This document shows positions 7,620 to 13,840 of a DNA stretch of 25,886 bases, piece after piece; position 1 is the stretch's first letter; each line of letters begins with the position of its first letter. The translations under genes were made by a program, and so were the position numbers. Source of the DNA: Anaerolineaceae bacterium. GTDB lineage: Bacteria; Chloroflexota; Anaerolineae; Anaerolineales; Anaerolineaceae. The DNA is taken from assembly GCA_003446605.1 (NCBI GenBank), contig DMDF01000161.1:1-25886 (forward strand), written 5' to 3'. The notes below the pieces were generated by a model. That model made no database searches. It was not told where the DNA came from and saw only the letters and a program-made list of their open reading frames with translations.

Positions 7620-8816
7620 TTACTTACTTTCGGTGGCACCCAGACCACAGGGGGAAGTTCGCGGATAGCCACGCTGGTCACATTCCAGCAGACAATCCTC
7701 TTTCGCCAACACATTTTGCGCAGGGCTATCTTCCGATAACAAATGCGTGAGGGAATATCCCCCGTTATCTGACAATGCCAATAATAATGGATCACCAGAA
7801 TAGGATGCCTCACAATTCCCATCTGCCACCCAATTATTCTGGTTCAATACGATTTCTGCATTGCGACCCGCCAGACACTCCACCGTTCCATAATCTTCAA
7901 GGCGAATATGATTATTGGCAACAATTGTATTCTGATAATTCAACTGACCCCGAATCACTCCCTTTTCGCCACTGCCCTGGATGGCAATACCTCCCCCATT
8001 CGTCGACGTATTTTCGGTGATCGTCACATGGGTAAGATAAGCCAATCCATTAATATACACACCTCCACCATCTTCCAAACTTGTATTGCCACTGATGGTC
8101 GTATTGGTGGCATACAGCTCCCCGACACAGGCAATGTGGATACCCCCACCCTTGCCCTTGGACTGGTTCCCGCTGATAGTTGAATTCTCAATAGTCACAG
8201 CACCACCCATAATCTTGATTCCACCGCCGGTCTTGCATTCTGTAAAAATGTCTCCACCACCCTTGGCTATATTTTCTGTAATCGTGCTGTTTGATATATG
8301 GAGAGTGCCATCATTCAGGATCGCACCTCCCGCGCTGGCTTCATTCTCGCGCAGGATGATGTTTTCCAGTAGCAACGTTCCCTCATTACGAATGGCTCCA
8401 CCAGAGCGAATATCAGCTTGGGGATTCCCGTAGCGCAAGGTCATATGGCGAATGACAACCTGTACACCAGCCGGAATAAAGAAAATGCGGTCATGTGCCT
8501 GTGTGGCGGATTCCGCTGCCTGCAGGATGGTAGCTGTTTGCCCCAAACCCTGGATGGTAACATCTTTTGAAACAAGGATGCCTGCTTCCGTATGAATCGT
8601 ATCCAGCACTGCAATCACCGCACCAGCAGCAGTCGCAGGCGCATCAATAGCATCCTGAATAGAAGTGAAATCGCACCCGCTAGCACAAACCGCAATGTCA
8701 GCAGCTGGAATCACGGTAGCGGTTGGAGTCAGATCCTGTAATAATCGTCCTCCGGCAAGCGGGGTACAGGCACAGAAAAAGGCGAGCGATAAACAACAAA
8801 CGGGGAGTTTTTTCAT
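7620..8816 (-). CDS. secreted lipoprotein with right-handed beta-helix and choice-of-anchor-Q-like C-terminus
   Basis: A 398-residue predicted surface lipoprotein of unknown function. A short N-terminal hydrophobic segment ends in FFCAC (Cys17, imperfect lipobox). A Thr/Pro-containing linker follows, then a CASGCDFTSIQDAID start typical of pectin-lyase-like folds. From about residue 75 to 310 there are parallel beta-helix coils marked by repeated NSTITENxAxGGG, NSTISGNxSxGxGGGI, NTTISGNTSxEDGGGVY and HVTITENTSTNGGGI turns. The C-terminal DNGGYSLTHLLSEDSPAQN and DQRGYPRTSPCGLGA elements match the choice-of-anchor-Q region of such proteins. Several cysteines suggest disulfides. No catalytic residues of a polysaccharide lyase can be assigned, so adhesion or glycan binding is as likely as an enzyme. 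The ATG at 8816 has GAGGG eight bases upstream. Confidence 0.8.
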   Translation of the reverse strand: MKKLPVCCLSLAFFCACTPLAGGRLLQDLTPTATVIPAADIAVCASGCDFTSIQDAIDAPATAAGAVIAVLDTIHTEAGILVSKDVTIQGLGQTATILQAAESATQAHDRIFFIPAGVQVVIRHMTLRYGNPQADIRSGGAIRNEGTLLLENIILRENEASAGGAILNDGTLHISNSTITENIAKGGGDIFTECKTGGGIKIMGGAVTIENSTISGNQSKGKGGGIHIACVGELYATNTTISGNTSLEDGGGVYINGLAYLTHVTITENTSTNGGGIAIQGSGEKGVIRGQLNYQNTIVANNHIRLEDYGTVECLAGRNAEIVLNQNNWVADGNCEASYSGDPLLLALSDNGGYSLTHLLSEDSPAQNVLAKEDCLLECDQRGYPRTSPCGLGATESK

Positions 8817-8972
8817 GGGACCATCCCTCTTCTTTTTATCATTTCATAGTAGTAAAAACGCGCCCGGTTTTGAATCCGCCAGCTATCCTATTTTTTCATT
8901 ATTATCAAGTTTGCAAGTTGTCTCAAATAAACATGAGATAATTAGATATTATGAAATCAAAGGAAGACTACA

Positions 8973-9578
8973 ATGCAAACAAATGACACTCATGAACGTG
9001 AGGTGAAATTCTATATAAGCGATCCACAAGGTATCACCAATCGTCTGCAGTCCATTGGAGCTATTCAAATCAAGAATCGAGTACACGAATACAATCTGCG
9101 CTTTGATACTGCCAAACAGGATCTCAGGCAGAATCATCAGGTGCTGCGATTACGAAAAGACAGCGCGAACCACCTGACCTATAAGGGCGCCAGCGATAAT
9201 TCAGAGGGGATCGCTGATCGGGAAGAATTGGAGATCACGGTCAGTGATTTTGGTATGACCCGCTCCATTCTGGAAGCGCTGGGATATACCCCTTTCATGA
9301 TCTATGAGAAATATCGAACCACCTATATATACAAAGAATGTGAGATCGTCCTGGACGAGCTTCCTTTTGGCTATTTCATTGAGATCGAAGGCACTTCCGT
9401 TGAGAAAATCAAAGAAATCGCCATGGATGTAGGCGTAAACTGGGAAAAACGCATCACAGCAAGTTATTTGGAATTATTTCAAACCCTCCAGCGCAATAAA
9501 AACATCCAAGCTCACAACATCCTTTTTTCTGAATTTTCAGGATTGGATTTCACAGAGGCTGATTTTAATCGCTCATGA
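8973..9578 (+). CDS. CYTH-domain protein, class IV adenylate cyclase-like
   Basis: A 201-residue protein of the CYTH superfamily, which forms a triphosphate-binding tunnel barrel. The N-terminal ExExK signature is present (E8, E10, K12 in EREVKF), followed by LRFDT, QVLRLRKD, HLTYKG, REELEI, EKYRTTY and VLDELPFGYFIEIEG, the acidic and basic residues that line the tunnel and bind metal. The order and spacing match CyaB-type class IV adenylate cyclases. Members with this signature may instead be thiamine- or inorganic triphosphatases, so the reaction is not settled. The start at 8973 has AGGAAG at 8961-8966. It is a monocistronic plus-strand gene divergent from the beta-helix lipoprotein. Confidence 0.85.
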   Translation: MQTNDTHEREVKFYISDPQGITNRLQSIGAIQIKNRVHEYNLRFDTAKQDLRQNHQVLRLRKDSANHLTYKGASDNSEGIADREELEITVSDFGMTRSILEALGYTPFMIYEKYRTTYIYKECEIVLDELPFGYFIEIEGTSVEKIKEIAMDVGVNWEKRITASYLELFQTLQRNKNIQAHNILFSEFSGLDFTEADFNRS

Positions 9579-9663
9579 ACAAGTAAAACCAGCCTCTGAC
9601 CCTAGAGGACACGCTCGAAAAATACCATTTTCTATCCAAGTCCTGATCACCCTTCGACGAACA

Positions 9664-9709
9664 TGAAAAATCTTCTCTCTATATGTCGTATTGCGACATA
9701 TAGAGAGAA
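9664..9709 (-). terminator. long perfect hairpin, probable terminator of the downstream lipoprotein gene
   Basis: Arms 9673-9688 and 9694-9709 are perfectly complementary over 16 bases around a five-base loop (TATTG). Read on the minus strand the hairpin is followed, after two bases, by ATTTTTC. That fits an intrinsic terminator about 60 bases past the stop of the minus-strand gene at 9770. It could also be a protein-binding palindrome. Confidence 0.6.
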
Positions 9710-9769
9710 TTATGAAAAGGTAGAAAACCATTCAGGAACCTTTAACTGGCTTTTTTCATCATTCCACAC

Positions 9770-10276
9770 TTATGGTTTCAACGCTTCGACTTTATCCCAA
9801 ATTTCAGCTGGAATCAAATTTTCTATTTCTGCCTGAATGCTGGTGAAAAGAGCACGATCCTCTTTTGACATGTTGGATTGACTTGGGATTTCATACGTGG
9901 AACCATTGGCTTGAATTTTTACACTTGTCTCATACGCACCAACCATCGCATAACCAGGATTCTCCCAATCCTTGTTGAAAATATCATTTTCAACAAGCCA
10001 GTCATAAAAAGCAACCCATTGTTCTTCTGGCACGGTAAAATCGAACGAGGTTCGCTGTGCCCCATCATTCTCATATCCTGTCTGCATGGTAACCGTGGCA
10101 GTGCGATCGGGATTAACCTCCAGTTCTATTTCGTAATGTTCTTCAGGCGGCAAGGCTCCAATATTCCAATAATAGTACAGGGAGAAATCCTCCGATTTTG
10201 AAACTTGAGCCGGAGCACATGCCATCGCAAAGATTAATATAAAAAAAATTAAGAAATTTTCATTCCTGTTATTCAT
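9770..10276 (-). CDS. small putative lipoprotein, function unknown
   Basis: A 168-residue protein with no family I recognise. A hydrophobic N-terminal segment (FLIFFILIFAMAC) ends at Cys20 in a weak lipobox, suggesting export and lipid anchoring. The mature part is acidic, rich in aromatic residues and predicted mostly beta, with the pattern YYWNIGALPPEEHYEIELEV, then DRTATVTMQTGY, WVAFYDWLVENDIF and a C-terminal amphipathic helix. The frame opens at an ATG at 10282, but AAGGAGG abuts that codon directly while it stands six bases from the ATG at 10276, so the latter is the better start. Divergently arranged with the HEAT-repeat gene at 10331 across only about 54 bases. Confidence 0.75.
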   Translation of the reverse strand: MNNRNENFLIFFILIFAMACAPAQVSKSEDFSLYYYWNIGALPPEEHYEIELEVNPDRTATVTMQTGYENDGAQRTSFDFTVPEEQWVAFYDWLVENDIFNKDWENPGYAMVGAYETSVKIQANGSTYEIPSQSNMSKEDRALFTSIQAEIENLIPAEIWDKVEALKP

Positions 10277-10282
10277 CTTCAT

Positions 10283-10330
10283 CCTCCTTATCCTCTATAA
10301 TAATAACGAAAAAGAATAGAAATTGTTCCC
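10283..10330. promoter_or_regulatory. short divergent promoter region
   Basis: This gap holds the start signals of both divergent genes. A perfect TATAAT at 10296-10301 can serve the plus-strand HEAT gene, though no good -35 is visible. On the minus strand AAGGAGG (10283-10289) is the lipoprotein ribosome binding site. The spacing forces the two promoters to overlap. Confidence 0.35.
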
Positions 10331-10849
10331 ATGAATATAATGCTAAAAAAGCTTGCAGGCGGTGATCTTCGATCAATCGGTAACTCGGATGAAATTGTTA
10401 AAATCATTCTCAAAAATACGGGGGATTTCAAACATCTATTCGAGGGATTGTACTCAGCAGACCCGGTTATCAGGATGAGAAGCGCAGATGCTATCGAAAA
10501 AATAACCCAAACAAGACCAGATCTACTGTATCACTACAAGAATGAGATTCTTGATTTGGCAACCAAAACCGAACAGAAAGAAATGCGCTGGCATTTCGCC
10601 CAGATCATGCCACGATTGGATCTCGCCGAGCATGAAAGGAAACACGCTTTCCACATAATCGAAGGTTATCTCAACAGCCAGAGTGCCATCGTACAGGCAT
10701 GCAGCCTTGAATGTTTGTACGATCTTGGGGAAAAAGATGCAGTGCTGAGAGAAAAAGCAATTGATTATCTGCAGCAGGGGTTGGAAAGCAACTATAAAGC
10801 CGTTCAGGCTCGCAGTCGAAAGATTCTGTCAAAAAACGACGTGAAATAG
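10331..10849 (+). CDS. HEAT/ARM-like helical repeat protein
   Basis: A 172-residue all-helical protein with degenerate HEAT repeats. LFEGLYSADPVIRMRSADAIEKIT (about 36-59) is a textbook repeat. QMPRLDL-like and IIEGYLNSQSAIVQACSLECLYDL (about 109-132) and a final coil ending KAVQARSRKIL (about 155-165) are further ones. No signal peptide or catalytic motif is present; such proteins usually act as cytoplasmic protein-interaction scaffolds. No convincing Shine-Dalgarno sequence precedes the ATG at 10331, and the ATG at 10340 is possible. A weak AT-rich hairpin (10845-10859) followed by a T-rich stretch may end the transcript. No partner can be named from context. Confidence 0.75.
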   Translation: MNIMLKKLAGGDLRSIGNSDEIVKIILKNTGDFKHLFEGLYSADPVIRMRSADAIEKITQTRPDLLYHYKNEILDLATKTEQKEMRWHFAQIMPRLDLAEHERKHAFHIIEGYLNSQSAIVQACSLECLYDLGEKDAVLREKAIDYLQQGLESNYKAVQARSRKILSKNDVK

Positions 10850-10907
10850 AATGTCTATTAGCTTATATCTTTTTCATTAATTTAGTCTTCTTCCAAAATT
10901 TTTCTCT

Positions 10908-10984
10908 TATAATAGAAATGGGATTGCCGGGATTTTTCCATTATTACGCAAGTGAATTCCAATAATCAACGTGCTATGTTGATT
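10908..10984 (+). promoter_or_regulatory. candidate promoter and leader hairpin of the oxidoreductase gene
   Basis: A perfect TATAAT lies at 10908-10913 (poor -35). It would give a leader of roughly 105 bases before the start at 11026. Inside that leader AATCAAC (10964-10970) and GTTGATT (10978-10984) form a perfect 7-base inverted repeat with a 7-base loop. This could be an operator or a small leader hairpin. Confidence 0.35.
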
Positions 10985-11025
10985 CTTAAAGACCCAATAT
11001 CACCAACTATGCAAAGGAGTCATTC

Positions 11026-12156
11026 ATGCTTAAAGACCATGTATCCATTGGGCTTCCTATTATGATGGAAGAAGAAGGAGAGAAACGCGCCTTCTTGCCT
11101 GATTTTGTAAATAACCTTGTTTTACTGGGTTTTGATGTTTTCCTCGAACATACCTACGGGAATACGCTCGGGTATGCTTTGGATGATTACAAACACGATC
11201 ATGAAAACATCCACTTCAGAGAGCGTTCTGAAATCTTTCAGAAGGATATTGTTCTCATTTTGCGCTGCCCTCATGAAGAGGATTTAGATCTGGTGGGTAA
11301 AGACAGCTGCCTTATCAGCATGTTCCATTTTCCAACCCGCTCCAAACGAGTCCAGCAACTGCAGGACCGGAATATCCAGGCAATTTCGTTAGACAGTATT
11401 AAGAACGATTTTGGCGTTCGTCTGGTGGAAAATATGAAGGCTGTTGCATGGAATGGGGTAGAGGCAGCCTTTAACGAGCTGGAAGAGAAATGGCCGCACC
11501 TCATCCGTGGGAAACAGCTACCATGGAATGTACTAATCATGGGGACCGGGATGGTCGGGAAACATGCAGTGGATGCAGTTTCCAAATTTGGCAAACGTAG
11601 TCGCAACCAGAAACACATTGAGTTGGGCGGGGAAGGTGCAGTTGCCGTTGCCGTCGGACGGAACATTACTTATCGTCCTGACGCGTTCAAGAAATTACTT
11701 AATAAAGCCGACGTACTGATCGATGCCACACAACGTAATAATCCATCCTCCCCAATTCTGCGCAATGAAGAACTTGCCAACTTACCCACCCATGCAATCA
11801 TTGTTGATCTTTCAGTCGATCCCTACTTGACGGAGGATACCCCTCCTGTAGTAAAGGGGATCGAAGGCATACCGCAAGGGAATTTGGACCAATATGTCTT
11901 CCATCCTCATGATCCAGAGTGGGAAAGTACTATTCCGGCAAATATCCCGACCGATGAACGACGAAAAACCGTCTCATGCTATTCATGGCCAGGCATTCAT
12001 CCACAGGATTGCATGCGTCATTATGGGCAACAGCTGCTGCCATTAATGCGAGTTCTGGCAAAAAAGAAATATACTGATATATCTGCGAACGGTCCCTTCT
12101 TCGAAAGAGCGCTGTACCGGGCAAAGCTTGATACTTTTGTTAATTCTATGAAATAG
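11026..12156 (+). CDS. alanine dehydrogenase/PNT-like NAD(P)-dependent oxidoreductase
   Basis: A 376-residue protein with the two-domain layout of alanine dehydrogenases and related saccharopine/lysine dehydrogenases. The N-terminal AlaDh/PNT-type domain (about 5-140) contains EGEKRAFLPDFVNNLVLLGF. The Rossmann domain has VLIMGTGMVGKHAV (GxGxxG at 173-178). Compared with alanine dehydrogenase, the pyruvate-binding arginine (R21) and the catalytic-type histidine (H101 in MFHFPT) seem kept, but the active-site lysine position reads arginine (R80 in LILRCP), and the conserved AlaDH C-terminal sequences are not obvious. The substrate is therefore uncertain; it is probably not a plain alanine dehydrogenase. 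The start is well supported by AAAGGAG six bases before ATG. Monocistronic, with a terminator at 12204-12233. Confidence 0.75.
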   Translation: MLKDHVSIGLPIMMEEEGEKRAFLPDFVNNLVLLGFDVFLEHTYGNTLGYALDDYKHDHENIHFRERSEIFQKDIVLILRCPHEEDLDLVGKDSCLISMFHFPTRSKRVQQLQDRNIQAISLDSIKNDFGVRLVENMKAVAWNGVEAAFNELEEKWPHLIRGKQLPWNVLIMGTGMVGKHAVDAVSKFGKRSRNQKHIELGGEGAVAVAVGRNITYRPDAFKKLLNKADVLIDATQRNNPSSPILRNEELANLPTHAIIVDLSVDPYLTEDTPPVVKGIEGIPQGNLDQYVFHPHDPEWESTIPANIPTDERRKTVSCYSWPGIHPQDCMRHYGQQLLPLMRVLAKKKYTDISANGPFFERALYRAKLDTFVNSMK

Positions 12157-12203
12157 AACTAACCAGGCATTGCATGAAATCTTGGAACAGGACACATAAT
12201 TAA

Positions 12204-12233
12204 AAGAGAGGACGTGATCAAGCGTCCTCTCTT
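12204..12233. terminator. bidirectional hairpin terminator between convergent genes
   Basis: Perfect 11-base arms AAGAGAGGACG (12204-12214) and CGTCCTCTCTT (12223-12233) enclose an 8-base loop. On the minus strand the stem runs into TTTTAATT; on the plus strand it ends CTTCATCTT. It lies between the stops of the oxidoreductase (plus) and the Ig-like lipoprotein (minus). Confidence 0.8.
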
Positions 12234-12257
12234 CATCTTATCAAATACCTTGATAGA

Positions 12258-12932
12258 TCAATCTGGCGTGGCTGTTGGTAATGCCACCGTATTGACGTAA
12301 TAATAGAAACCGCAGAATTCCTCACCGTTATCATTGACCAGATACCACTGTGTTCTATACTGCCCTATGGTGATAGGAACGTGTACATCAATCATAACCT
12401 GCACGGTTTCATAGGGTGCTACATCGTTTTGCAGATAAAACATGTGGGAAGGACTGAGATCTTCATAACCGGTCCAGTGATAATAATAGGTGCCTGCTTT
12501 CCAGGTGGCAGTGCCCACATTTTTGAGAGTCCAATATACATCAACATCGGCACCAACATATTGATTCCCATCCAGCGGAGTCTGCCCAACGACTTCACAT
12601 CCATATACTACCGGGGTCCATGTAGGAACCGGAGAACCGGTATAGGTGGTACCCCCACCGCCACCGCTAGCAGCTTTGGTAGCCGTCGGTGCAACAACAG
12701 TAACCTGAGTATCTTTTGTTGGCAGTGGCGTGATGGTGGGAAGTTCTTGCGTTGGTTCTTCGGCAACCGCTTCTGCGTCTGCTGTCATCTGGCTTACGGC
12801 AGTGAGAACAGCCTGGGTTTTCACAGCTCCCAGGTCAGGTGTAGCCTCCTGAGATTCTGCTTGCTGTGTGCAGGCAGAAAAAACAATTCCAAGCAACAAC
12901 AGTAGGCTCACCATCATCATCGATCTTTTCAT
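12258..12932 (-). CDS. lipoprotein with Thr/Pro-rich stalk and NBR1-type Ig-like domain
   Basis: A 224-residue predicted surface lipoprotein. The hydrophobic signal ends in VFSAC (Cys21), followed by a low-complexity stalk with PTITPLPTKD, a polyglycine run and PVPTWTPV (about 65-110). A single Ig-like domain of the NBR1 central type (about 115-215) has YVGADVDVYWTLKNVGTATW and QYRTQWYLVNDNGEEFCG, with two cysteines that could pair. Domains of this type are common in Chloroflexota exported proteins and probably bind protein or carbohydrate; no enzyme activity is expected. The start at 12932 is chosen over the longer frame (12962) because GGAGG stands six bases upstream and the signal peptide then begins MKRS. 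A promoter is visible upstream. Confidence 0.85.
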   Translation of the reverse strand: MKRSMMMVSLLLLLGIVFSACTQQAESQEATPDLGAVKTQAVLTAVSQMTADAEAVAEEPTQELPTITPLPTKDTQVTVVAPTATKAASGGGGGTTYTGSPVPTWTPVVYGCEVVGQTPLDGNQYVGADVDVYWTLKNVGTATWKAGTYYYHWTGYEDLSPSHMFYLQNDVAPYETVQVMIDVHVPITIGQYRTQWYLVNDNGEEFCGFYYYVNTVALPTATPD

Positions 12933-12985
12933 TACGTACCTCCAATCCCCACCGGGTAGCATTACAAACCCGGGAGGTATTTGAA

Positions 12986-13014
12986 ATTGTCAACTGAATT
13001 CCTGAAAATGTCAA
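12986..13014 (-). promoter_or_regulatory. predicted promoter of the Ig-like lipoprotein
   Basis: Minus-strand TTGACA (13009-13014), a 17-base spacer, then GACAAT (12986-12991). A second TTGACA overlaps the -10 region. The leader would be about 45 bases. Confidence 0.55.
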
Positions 13015-13084
13015 GTCTGATGGAGTGTGATTTGAGGGTATCTTCACTCTTTTTTCACAACTTACCAAAAGACTGTGACTTAGT

Positions 13085-13648
13085 TTAACCTGCAAGATGT
13101 GTGATAACCAAGCGGGTTCCGATAGCAAGCAGGATCAACCCACCCAGAATCTCAATGCGTTTACCGAATTTAGCACTCAACCGATTTCCAGATTTTAAAC
13201 CGATAACCGTAAAGATCGCTGATACAACCCCAATAATTAGGCTAGATAAAAATACATCAGAACTTATGAACGAAAGGCTAAGTCCAACACCCAAGGCATC
13301 TATGCTGGTCGCGATGGAAAGCATCACCAGGGTTCCACCACGAGTAGGATCTCCATTAATTTCATTAGAATCTTTTGAAAAGGCTTCACGGATCATGCGA
13401 ATACCGATCCATGCCAACAGGAAGAAAGCAATCCAGTGGTCAAACGATTCAATATAAGGAAGGATAGTATTCCCCACAATCCATCCCAACAACGCCATTC
13501 CACCCTGAAATAGACCAAAATAAAAAGAAAGTCGAAACACGCTTTTTTTATCACAAGGAACGGGAGAACACCCGATGCCCAATGAAACCGCAAAGCAATC
13601 CATTGCCAGGCTGATTGCGACAACGATAGTAACGATTAATTCTTCCAT
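13085..13648 (-). CDS. mntP: MntP-family manganese efflux pump
   Basis: A 187-residue, six-helix inner-membrane protein that exports Mn(II). It has the two internally repeated family signatures: AISLAMDCFAVSLGIG (about 11-26) in the first half and SIATSIDALGVGLSLSF (about 111-127) in the second, whose aspartates are essential in this family. Length matches typical MntP (about 185-190). The start at 13648 is supported by TAGGAG four bases upstream. Just upstream is a 19-base imperfect palindrome covering the predicted -10, a plausible metalloregulator site. No clear terminator follows before the lipoprotein promoter. Confidence 0.93.
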   Translation of the reverse strand: MEELIVTIVVAISLAMDCFAVSLGIGCSPVPCDKKSVFRLSFYFGLFQGGMALLGWIVGNTILPYIESFDHWIAFFLLAWIGIRMIREAFSKDSNEINGDPTRGGTLVMLSIATSIDALGVGLSLSFISSDVFLSSLIIGVVSAIFTVIGLKSGNRLSAKFGKRIEILGGLILLAIGTRLVITHLAG

Positions 13649-13668
13649 GATACTCCTAGCGAAGGATT

Positions 13669-13689
13669 ATTTTACCAAAATTATGTAAA
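13669..13689 (-). promoter_or_regulatory. candidate -10 and operator palindrome upstream of mntP
   Basis: The inverted repeat TTTACCAAA-A-TTATGTAAA (13671-13689) pairs at seven of nine positions. It overlaps a minus-strand TAAAAT (13669-13674) about 20 bases before the mntP start. A DtxR/MntR-type regulator is the natural guess, but the half-sites do not allow a firm assignment. Confidence 0.4.
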
Positions 13690-13729
13690 GTGTGCATCCT
13701 TACAGGGAAAACTTTTCGCATTAAACCAG

Positions 13730-13815
13730 AAGCAGCTGGAGGGTGATCCTTCCCCAGCTGCTTTTGGTTTTGTCCGCGCAATACTGACCGATATTCAGCT
13801 ACGCGGACATTTTTT
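13730..13815 (+). terminator. two consecutive hairpins, each with a T-tract in plus-strand direction
   Basis: Hairpin A has perfect 10-base arms AAGCAGCTGG (13730-13739) / CCAGCTGCTT (13754-13763) and is followed by TTGGTTTTG. Hairpin B has perfect 8-base arms TGTCCGCG (13771-13778) / CGCGGACA (13802-13809) and is followed by TTTTTTAG. Both look like terminators of plus-strand transcription, yet the flanking genes (mntP start at 13648, binding-protein stop at 13841) are both on the minus strand. They may instead cap the 3' end of the binding-protein mRNA. Confidence 0.5.
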
Positions 13816-13840
13816 AGCTAATATTTCTAGTGAGACATAT

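Noticed and set aside
9594..9612. Small hairpin CCTCT...AGAGG after the CYTH gene
   Set aside because: Only five pairs and no T-tract; too weak to call a terminator.
10845..10859. Terminator AATAGA-ATG-TCTATT after the HEAT gene
   Set aside because: A six-pair, AT-only stem is very weak; noted in the gene entry but not called as a feature.
12381..12905. Plus-strand open frame of 174 codons opposite the Ig-like lipoprotein
   Set aside because: Antisense shadow; the minus-strand frame has a signal peptide, domain, ribosome binding site and promoter.
13649..13840. Possible yybP-ykoY manganese riboswitch upstream of mntP
   Set aside because: The conserved purine-rich motifs of that class are not seen in the minus-strand sequence, and the predicted promoter leaves only a short leader.
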